Assembly (NCBI GenBank): GCA_021792885.1
Contig: JAJYTV010000100.1
Span: forward strand, 1-6,802
Direction of reading: 5' to 3'
From: Bacillota bacterium
Lineage (GTDB): Bacteria; Bacillota; Sulfobacillia; JAJZYS01; JAJYTV01
DNA length: 6,802 bases
Part shown: positions 5,155 to 6,802 of the stretch, piece by piece
Position numbering within the stretch: position 1 is the first letter of the stretch
Layout: the number at the start of each line of letters is the position of its first letter
Notes under the pieces: generated by a model
The model's database searches: none
Told to the model about the DNA's origin: nothing
Seen by the model: only the letters and a program-made list of their open reading frames with translations
Translations under genes and position numbers: made by a program

Positions 5155-6057
5155 TCAGCCGCGACGCTCCGCCGCGAGGCGCAGGAGGTGCGCCGCGAGC
5201 GCCGTGCGCACCCCGTCGGCCTGCTCTTGGGACCAGCTGCGCATCCCCTGCCCGCTCTTCATGCCCATCTCGCCCCGCTGCAGGTGCTGCGTGAGGGTCT
5301 TCGAGGGCACTGTCTCGCGGCTCAGGTGCGGCAGGAGGTAGCGGTGGATCGCCTCGGTCATGTCGAGCCCGACGAGGTCCGCGTTCTCGATCGGGCCGAG
5401 CACCGCGAGCCGCAGGCCGAAGCTCTGCTTCACCACGCGGTCGACCGTCTCCGCGTCGCACACGCCCTCGTCGACGAGCGCGAACGCCTCGCGCCAGAGC
5501 GCGTGCTGCAGGCGGTTGCCGACGAAGCCCGGCACATCCCGGCGTACGTGCACCGGGCTCTTGCCGGCGCCCTCGAGCAGCGCGAGCATCTCGTGCACGG
5601 CAGCGGGATCGGTCCGCTCGCCCTGCACCACCTCGACGAGCGGGATGAGGTGCGGCGGGTTCCACCAGTGCGTCCCCAGCATCCGCCCGGGCGTCCGCGC
5701 CTCGGCCGTCACGTCGCCGACCGTCATCACCGAGGTATTGGTCGCGACGATGGCATCCCGGGGCGCCGCCGCCTCGATCTCCCGGAAGACGGCGCGCTTC
5801 ACCCCGAGGTCCTCGAACGCCGCCTCGATCACCACCGCCGCGTCCGAGACCGCCCCCTCGAGCGTCGGGGAGAGCGCGATCCTCTCCGCCGCGTCCAGCG
5901 GCAGCCCCATCGCCTGCAGGTTCTCTCGCACGCGCCGATGCACCGTCGCGAGGGCGTCCGGGCTCTCGTCGTAGATCGCCACGTCGTGCCCGGCCCGGGC
6001 GAAGACCAGCGCGATGCCGTGCCCCATGAGGCCCGCCCCGACCACTCCGATCCGCAT
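5155..6057 (-). CDS. 3-hydroxyacyl-CoA dehydrogenase-family NAD-dependent oxidoreductase
   Basis: The protein has 300 residues in the two-domain form of single-function 3-hydroxybutyryl-CoA dehydrogenases and of L-carnitine or L-gulonate dehydrogenases. The Rossmann domain begins at once with RIGVVGAGLMGHGIA (G7-x-G9-x-x-G12) and D30 ends the second strand, indicating NAD. Active-site residues are S109 (NTSV), H130 and E142 (GTHWWNPP then LIPLVEVV) and N181 (DVPGFVGNRLQHAL); the helical domain (about 185-300) ends in EMGMKSGQGMRSWS. The text HWWNPP instead of HFFNPV separates it from classic HBD/FadB enzymes, so the substrate may be a free or unusual beta-hydroxy acid. The start ATG (6057-6055) follows GGGAGGGG by about seven bases. 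It is the first gene of the operon, before BKACE; together they suggest oxidation to a beta-keto acid followed by cleavage, as in carnitine breakdown. That pathway link is inference. Confidence 0.93.
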   Translation of the reverse strand: MRIGVVGAGLMGHGIALVFARAGHDVAIYDESPDALATVHRRVRENLQAMGLPLDAAERIALSPTLEGAVSDAAVVIEAAFEDLGVKRAVFREIEAAAPRDAIVATNTSVMTVGDVTAEARTPGRMLGTHWWNPPHLIPLVEVVQGERTDPAAVHEMLALLEGAGKSPVHVRRDVPGFVGNRLQHALWREAFALVDEGVCDAETVDRVVKQSFGLRLAVLGPIENADLVGLDMTEAIHRYLLPHLSRETVPSKTLTQHLQRGEMGMKSGQGMRSWSQEQADGVRTALAAHLLRLAAERRG

Positions 6058-6129
6058 CTGACCACCCCTCCCCTGCCCGCGGGCACCTGCCGGGACCTGG
6101 TCCCGGCCAGCGTCCCGGGCGGCTTGCGT

Positions 6130-6166
6130 GTCCCGTATTGCGGTCTATATCGCTGCAATGCGGTAC
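6130..6166. promoter_or_regulatory. Inverted-repeat candidate operator, site 1
   Basis: The arms GTCCCGTATTGC and GCAATGCGGTAC are complementary at 10 of 12 positions and separated by 13 bases (GGTCTATATCGCT). The arm centres are about 25 bp apart, consistent with one dimer per arm or a tetramer. The left arm continues into a 16-base direct match (14 identical) with 6337-6352. It lies 73 bp upstream of the dehydrogenase start. Confidence 0.5.
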
Positions 6167-6320
6167 TATCCCCTTAGGGCGGTTGTACTGGATGCTCGCG
6201 TAGATGTCAACCGGTTGCGCAGCCCCGCGAGCCCGTCCGGCGCGGTCGGAGCGGCCGTGCAGAAGATGCGCTGGCCGCGCGCCGCGGCAGGGGGCCGGCT
6301 TCCCTCCGTCGAAGATATCT

Positions 6321-6352
6321 CACGATACGGCTGTACGTCCCGCATCGCGGTC
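6321..6352. promoter_or_regulatory. Inverted-repeat candidate operator, site 2
   Basis: CGATACGG (6323-6330) and CCGCATCG (6340-6347) are complementary at 7 of 8 positions with a nine-base spacer. They carry the same half-site as site 1 but pointing outward. GTCCCGCATCGCGGTC (6337-6352) matches 14 of 16 bases of site 1 at 6130-6145. It lies 90 bp upstream of the amidohydrolase start. Confidence 0.42.
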
Positions 6353-6442
6353 ATCTCAGGGGTCCTGCGGCGGCGGGCGGCCGCGCGCGTCTTTGGACCC
6401 GGCCGTCATCTCCGCGCCATCTTGTTCGAGGGAGGCAGCGCT

Positions 6443-6802
6443 GTGGGCAAGATTGCGGTCGAAGAGCACTGGATGAACCCCGAGACCGTGCGCATCAAGG
6501 ACGAGTGGCAGGAGGCGCTCGGGCTGCCGGTCTTCCTGAATCCCGACTTCGCGCGCGGCCGCAGCATCGGCCAGCGCCTGCAGGAGTTCGGCGGCGCGCG
6601 GATCGCCGCGATGGACGCGTACGGCGTCGACGTGCAGGTCCTCTCCCCTGCGACGCCGGGGGTGCAGGGCGTCCGAGGCGCCGCGGAGGCCGCAGCGAAG
6701 GCGCGGGAGCTGAACGACTACCAGGCGGAGGCGATCGCCCGCTTCCCCGGCCGCTTCGCCGGCTTCGCCGCGATCCCGTTGCAAGACCCGAAGGCGGCGG
6801 CG
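6443..6802 (+). CDS. Amidohydrolase-2 family metal-dependent hydrolase/decarboxylase, N-terminal part, runs off the window
   Basis: Reading from GTG at 6443, 120 codons stay open to the edge. GGAGG at 6431-6435 stands seven bases before the start, which decides for it. The protein begins GKIAVEEHW, the E-x-H metal-binding motif (E7 and H9) of the PF04909 group that includes gamma-resorcylate and 2,3-dihydroxybenzoate decarboxylases. ARIAAMDAYGVDVQVLSPATPGVQ follows in two parts (about 52-75): I-x-x-M-D-x-x-G-V-D-V-Q-V-L-S, then T-P-G-V-Q. Next come ELNDYQAEAIARFPGRFAGF (90-109) and AIPLQDPKAAA, all normal for the family. The catalytic His/Asp of the C-terminal half lie outside the window. It is divergent from the dehydrogenase-BKACE-CMD operon and shares its control region, so joint regulation is likely. 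Decarboxylase or hydrolase cannot be decided from this part. Confidence 0.88.
   Translation, partial: MGKIAVEEHWMNPETVRIKDEWQEALGLPVFLNPDFARGRSIGQRLQEFGGARIAAMDAYGVDVQVLSPATPGVQGVRGAAEAAAKARELNDYQAEAIARFPGRFAGFAAIPLQDPKAAA

Larger units (their letters stand above)
6058..6442. promoter_or_regulatory. Divergent control region between the catabolic operon and the amidohydrolase gene
   Basis: These 385 bases separate two genes read away from each other and hold no convincing gene. They contain two inverted pairs of a half-site CCGyATyG, described separately, roughly 75-110 bases in front of each start codon. A plus-strand TTGCGT (6124-6129), 16-base spacer and TATATC (6146-6151) might be a promoter overlapping the first pair, but the match is modest. 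No clear minus-strand promoter for the operon was found. No copy of the IclR-box-like sequence seen at 3590-3607 is present. Confidence 0.55.

Noticed and set aside
5188..6177. 329-codon open frame on the plus strand
   Set aside because: It lies opposite the well-supported dehydrogenase gene; its His/Arg-rich product has no family motifs and comes from the GC-rich antisense frame.
6166..6354. Small minus-strand gene in the divergent region
   Set aside because: The 62-residue product has no motif, no ribosome site and ordinary antisense composition, and it overlaps the proposed operators.

Overview
The window is GC-rich bacterial DNA in two parts of different character. The right part (about 2775-6802) is a compact, ordinary-looking catabolic locus whose codons nearly all end in G or C. 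The left part (about 1-2640) is a patchwork of a broken gene, a cut-off toxin-type gene and a mobile element with more mixed codon use. The broken gene is recognisably dpaB (spoVFB), part of dipicolinate synthesis in endospore formers, so a high-GC spore-forming Bacillota lineage is the most likely host. That placement is an inference from one gene remnant.

Layout. 1-181 (minus): the N-terminal 60 residues of an AbiEii-type nucleotidyltransferase that runs off the window. 210-604 (minus): the first two thirds of dpaB, frameshifted and then cut off at the AbiEii gene. About 650-2640 (minus): an IS607-type element with a serine-recombinase transposase (tnpA) overlapping a complete tnpB RNA-guided nuclease gene. 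The tnpB 3' end and the next 150 bases are dense in stem-loops, as expected of an omega-RNA. 2736-2756: a hairpin likely to end iclR transcription. 2775-3572 (minus): an IclR-family regulator with its own promoter and a palindrome close to the E. coli IclR box. 3728-6057 (minus): a three-gene operon transcribed in the order 3-hydroxyacyl-CoA dehydrogenase-like enzyme, beta-keto acid cleavage enzyme (BKACE, DUF849), carboxymuconolactone decarboxylase-family protein. 6058-6442: a divergent control region with four copies of a 9-bp half-site. 6443-6802 (plus): the start of an amidohydrolase-2 family enzyme related to aromatic-acid decarboxylases.

How the genes may work together. The dehydrogenase could oxidise a beta-hydroxy acid (or its CoA ester) to the beta-keto form. 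BKACE would then react that beta-keto acid with acetyl-CoA to give acetoacetate and a shortened CoA ester. This dehydrogenase/BKACE pairing is known from carnitine breakdown, but nothing here fixes the substrate. The CMD-family protein and the divergent amidohydrolase suggest a carboxylated or aromatic-derived substrate, and the IclR protein is the obvious candidate regulator.

The IS607-type transposition and nuclease genes keep all visible catalytic residues, but tnpA lacks a normal start and the first helix of its DNA-binding domain. I see no wholly new multi-gene system. The points most worth following are the structured RNA around the tnpB 3' end, the dpaB/AbiEii junction, and the paired half-sites in the divergent control region.
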